Shown: positions 61,001 through 64,000 of the stretch, one piece after another | How positions within the stretch are numbered: the first letter of the stretch is position 1 | Layout of the letters: the number at the start of each line of letters is the position of its first letter | Origin: Anaeramoeba flamelloides | Taxonomy: Eukaryota > Metamonada > Anaeramoebidae | DNA length: 64,000 nucleotides | Direction of reading: 5' to 3' | NCBI GenBank assembly: GCA_027625915.1 | Contig: JANTQA010000015.1 | Span: 6,167,001 to 6,231,000 of the forward strand | The notes under the pieces: generated by a model | What the model was told of the DNA's origin: nothing | The model's database searches: none | The model's input: only the letters and a program-made list of their open reading frames with translations | Translations under genes and position numbers: made by a program

Positions 61001-61500
61001 CAACTCCACAAAGTTGATAAATTTAGTTTTGTTATCAATTTTAATTGTTCTATTGTGTCAATAATTACCCCTATTATCTTTGGAGAAAAAAATATATATA
61101 TTGTTGTTACCAACCACTAAAAACAATGTAGCAATAAGTGAAAAAAAGTAATTGACAATGTAAACATTTTACTCCTTTTTTATTATTAGATCCCATATGA
61201 CACTTTTTTTACAACAAAGTGAAATTGAATTTTAAAAACAATCCGCTTGATCATATTTTTCAATCTATTACAATTCGTTTGTCAGTTATACATACAATTC
61301 CTAGGTTCTAAAATAGTAATAAATAACTTGTTATCAAAAGATTTATCTCTCAAGTCAATCATTTTTTTTTTTAATTGTTTACAAAACACCTTTCAAAACA
61401 CAATTCTGCAAACTTGAGATAATTTTTAAAAGAACCATATAAGTTTGTTAATAATAATCATAATCGAAGCAAAAAAGAATCCTTTTTTTGGAAATTTCGA
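58075..61500. other. Intergenic region between divergent SPFH and M28 genes
   Basis: It contains repeat H copy 2 (60215-61085). A 65-codon frame at 59471-59668 (FHEQQLLIDQMIRYHLPKV, KKIPELKLFEVLSFNKV) looks more protein-like than its surroundings but has only a TTG start and no recognised family. Otherwise I see AT-rich sequence. Both promoters should lie here. Confidence 0.5.
60215..61085 (+). repeat. Diverged repeat, family H, copy 2
   Basis: It is collinear with 33480-34600 but lacks the family A MITE. The empty target is the TA at 61018-61019 within AAAGTTGATAAAT. Confidence 0.65.
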
Positions 61501-64000
61501 ATGAAAAATTATTTACTTTCCATTCTTGTTTTTATACTTTTTTTCCATGTCTTTATCCCCACACTCTTTAATTATTGGACACGCTCAACCAGCTTTCCTG
61601 TCGAGAACGCCTCTCTGTCTAAATTTTCAGCTACACGGGTTCTAAAATTTTTGGAAGCAAGCCCTGAAGGTCCACACCCGTCTGGCACTGAGGAGCATAA
61701 AAAGCTCTTTGAGTATCTTTGGAAAGAGCTTCTTTCGATCGAGTACCCCAACAGCGCATTATTAAAATTAGATTTAGACAATAGCACCTTCATTGATGTT
61801 GAATCCATGGGTGATGAATATTTTTTGCACATGGAGTCGATCCATAACATTTTGGCCAAGATCGAAAACAAATACACCTCAAGCAATTCAACGCCATGTG
61901 TCCTAGTTTCTGCCCACACAGACTCGCATTGGACTGGCCCTGGAGCGTGTGATGATTTAGTTCAAGTGGCGACAATGGTTGAGTTGATTCGCAACTTGAT
62001 GAACCCTGATGGCACCTCAAAAATTATCACGGGCAAGATCGTCTTTGCCTTTTTGTCAGGGGAGGAGTGGCACTTCGAGGGTTCATATTCTGCAAGCCGT
62101 CACCCATGGACACAGGATTGCAGGGTGGTCATAAATTTGGAATGTGGGGGTTCAGCAGAGTGGAAGCTAACTCCGGTATCGTACGGCCCACAGGAGGGGT
62201 GGCTTACGAAATTGCTCTCAGAGTTTTCACCAACCTGTTTATTTTTGAATTCGGTGATCCCAGAGCTCTGGTATAGTGGGCTGATCCCAGGATCCTCTGA
62301 TACCTATATTTACACAAGCCCAAGGCATGGGCCGAACAATGGCCTCTCTGGGTTTGATCTCGCATATTTCAAAAAAAACTGGATCTATCATACGCAATTG
62401 GACACATATGATAAAATTGACCCACGCGCAATACAAAGCGGGGGGGAAGGAACAATTTCAAAGTTGATCGAGAGAGCAAGTTTTGAATTGGTTAATAACT
62501 ATCCGACCCGAAACAAAGAAGAATTAAAAAAAACCAAATTTGTTTTATACACCTCACTGGGAAAGAATTGGGTTTTACCATTGCAAAATTTCACTATATA
62601 CTTTATCTTGACAGTTTTAATTACGATAATTGGCGCCCTCTTGATTAAAAAATATCTGGTAAACCAATTGATGACTGATCTGGTGATTAAATTTACACTT
62701 CAAAGAATTTTTCGTTCTTTTCTTTTCGGCTGGTTAACTTTCTTTTATGGGGCCATAGCATTACTAGCCATTGGATTGATTCAAATGCTTTCTTCAAAAA
62801 TTTCATATTCCTTTTACCGCCTGTCCACAATTACTGGTTTAAATTTGATTGGGGTTTTTGTTACCTGTACAATTTTATTTTCCTTCTTGTTACATACACA
62901 ATTAGATATGAAAAAATATTTTAAAAGAAATTTTCAATTCTTTGTTAGTAGCGAAAACAAGAAAGAAAAGAACAATCATGGTAATGATAATGAAAAAAAA
63001 CAACACGGCCAATTCAATGATCTAGATGATCTTTGGTTGGGTTTAACTTTTAATTTTTCCAATATTATCACTTCAGTTGTTATTGGAACAGTATTGTTAT
63101 CCTTGCAAATAACAATCGCTTATATGTGTTGGTTAATCATAGTTGGCAATTGCTTAAACGTTGTTTCCTATTTCTTAATAATTAGCCATTTAAATAATAA
63201 ATTAATATTCAAGCAAAGATGGTTAAATAGTGTTTTAATCTTTGCAAATATTTTTTTAATATTCTTTTCCTTCGTTTTCATTGGCGAACACTTTTGGGGG
63301 GTTGCCTTTTTTTCTTATGATCCAGTGATATCATTTGCTTTAGATATGGCTCTTGGTGATGTCATTGCACCGATTCTTTTTTATAGTATTTTATTTCTTG
63401 AAATTTGGTTTTTATTGATCCCAACTTTCTATATGATACCGCCATTACTTAGATTTGTAAATAGTAATTCAAAATTATTTATTAATAATAAGTATGGCTC
63501 TGCTGACCCATATAATATTAATGATGAAAAAGAATGTCGTCTGGGAATTGGGGGAGAGAAGAGGTCTATAGATGATTTGAATACAAAAGAATCTACAATG
63601 TTAAAAAATAACTCTGGCTCATTATTGGATAGTTTTCATTCAGATTTTTCATCAAATGACGAATTAATTTATAATGAAATCGAAATGAAGATTTCAAAAG
63701 AAAAAAAACAAAATATTTTGGAAAATGATCAATTAAATAATAATTGTGGAAATGGCAATCATGAGAATGAAAGTGAAGAAGACGAAGAAATTAATGAAAT
63801 CAAATTAAAGGCAAATAAGAAACAAGAAAATGGTGATGAAAATTCTCAAGAACACTTGGAAGAAAATGAAAATCAAAATGAAAATCAAAATGAAAATGAA
63901 AATGGAAACGAAAACGAAAACGAAAATGAAAATTTAATTCATCAAGATCAAAAAAACATTTGTAAACAATATTCGAATTCTAATATCCAGAAAGAAAAAA
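61501..64000 (+). CDS. ERMP1-like M28 zinc metallopeptidase, multi-pass membrane protein (5' part, runs off the window)
   Basis: Probably an ER or vacuolar aminopeptidase-like enzyme with its catalytic domain in the lumen. The frame is open for 833 codons from ATG 61501 to the window end. Residues 4-25 are a hydrophobic anchor. The M28 zinc site shows AHTD (His139, Asp141), GACDD (Asp151/152), GEE (catalytic Glu188 and ligand Glu189), NLE (Glu214, where ERMP1 also has Glu) and YHTQLDT (His297), the usual order, so it should be active. Several membrane helices follow (about 362-383, 406-428, 443-464, 520-560, 576-602, 615-650). Residues from about 670 are hydrophilic and become acidic, with Glu-Asn dipeptide repeats at 787-811. 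Within the first 900 bases of the frame the DNA is the least AT-rich in the window. The true C terminus is not seen. Confidence 0.94.
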   Translation, partial: MKNYLLSILVFILFFHVFIPTLFNYWTRSTSFPVENASLSKFSATRVLKFLEASPEGPHPSGTEEHKKLFEYLWKELLSIEYPNSALLKLDLDNSTFIDVESMGDEYFLHMESIHNILAKIENKYTSSNSTPCVLVSAHTDSHWTGPGACDDLVQVATMVELIRNLMNPDGTSKIITGKIVFAFLSGEEWHFEGSYSASRHPWTQDCRVVINLECGGSAEWKLTPVSYGPQEGWLTKLLSEFSPTCLFLNSVIPELWYSGLIPGSSDTYIYTSPRHGPNNGLSGFDLAYFKKNWIYHTQLDTYDKIDPRAIQSGGEGTISKLIERASFELVNNYPTRNKEELKKTKFVLYTSLGKNWVLPLQNFTIYFILTVLITIIGALLIKKYLVNQLMTDLVIKFTLQRIFRSFLFGWLTFFYGAIALLAIGLIQMLSSKISYSFYRLSTITGLNLIGVFVTCTILFSFLLHTQLDMKKYFKRNFQFFVSSENKKEKNNHGNDNEKKQHGQFNDLDDLWLGLTFNFSNIITSVVIGTVLLSLQITIAYMCWLIIVGNCLNVVSYFLIISHLNNKLIFKQRWLNSVLIFANIFLIFFSFVFIGEHFWGVAFFSYDPVISFALDMALGDVIAPILFYSILFLEIWFLLIPTFYMIPPLLRFVNSNSKLFINNKYGSADPYNINDEKECRLGIGGEKRSIDDLNTKESTMLKNNSGSLLDSFHSDFSSNDELIYNEIEMKISKEKKQNILENDQLNNNCGNGNHENESEEDEEINEIKLKANKKQENGDENSQEHLEENENQNENQNENENGNENENENENLIHQDQKNICKQYSNSNIQKEK

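Noticed and set aside
61572-62436. Several minus- and plus-strand frames over the M28 gene
   Set aside because: They are shadows of the long M28 frame, which is open throughout and has intact catalytic motifs.
1-64000. Search for reverse transcriptase, integrase, capsid, envelope, Polinton or toxin genes
   Set aside because: No such motif was seen in any frame I read, including inside the long inverted repeat, so no virus-like element is called.

Overview
This is an AT-rich stretch of a eukaryotic nuclear genome. It has spliced genes with GT-AG introns, a cytosolic ribosomal protein, a Rho GTPase, a 7TM-RGS protein and a tRNA gene with internal pol III boxes. TAA and TGA act as stops, so the genetic code looks standard. 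Gene density is low, and most of the window is old, overlapping short repeats. Several features resemble what I know of Anaeramoebae: GPCR-RGS hybrids, ankyrin repeats joined to paired BTB-like domains, and Rho GTPases in a very AT-rich genome. That assignment is an inference from protein style. Another AT-rich amoeboid protist cannot be excluded.

Layout. 1.7-2.9 kb: two-exon uridine phosphorylase. 8.3-9.1 kb (-): ribosomal protein eS6. 15.8-24.8 kb: a three-exon gene for a seven-helix receptor fused to an RGS domain, reconstructed across introns of about 5.2 and 2.2 kb. 30.9 kb (-): tRNA-Glu(UUC). 40.4-40.9 kb: a small hypothetical spliced gene. 41.2-41.7 kb: a Rac/Rho-type GTPase with a CaaX box. 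46.0-52.3 kb: an ankyrin-BTB protein split by a 4.1-kb intron that holds a giant inverted repeat. 54.7-58.1 kb (-): four-exon stomatin/SPFH protein with a hAT-like element in its last intron. 61.5 kb to the window end: the 5' part of an ERMP1-like M28 metallopeptidase, still open at base 64000.

Almost everything between the exons is repeat. I see at least three palindromic MITE families with TA-flanked ends (six, four and three copies), TTAA-bounded elements, one hAT-like element with an 8-bp target duplication, three clusters of shuffled hairpin modules, and several 0.5-1.8 kb diverged repeat pairs. Two paralogous empty sites support real transposition. No transposase, capsid, envelope or reverse transcriptase gene is visible, so every element here looks non-autonomous.

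The genes do not form an operon or an obvious pathway. The 7TM-RGS protein and the Rho GTPase both belong to signalling, and the ankyrin-BTB protein may be a ubiquitin-ligase adaptor, but nothing in the sequence ties them together. Exons were joined by eye from reading frame, splice dinucleotides and family alignment, and no transcript data were available.
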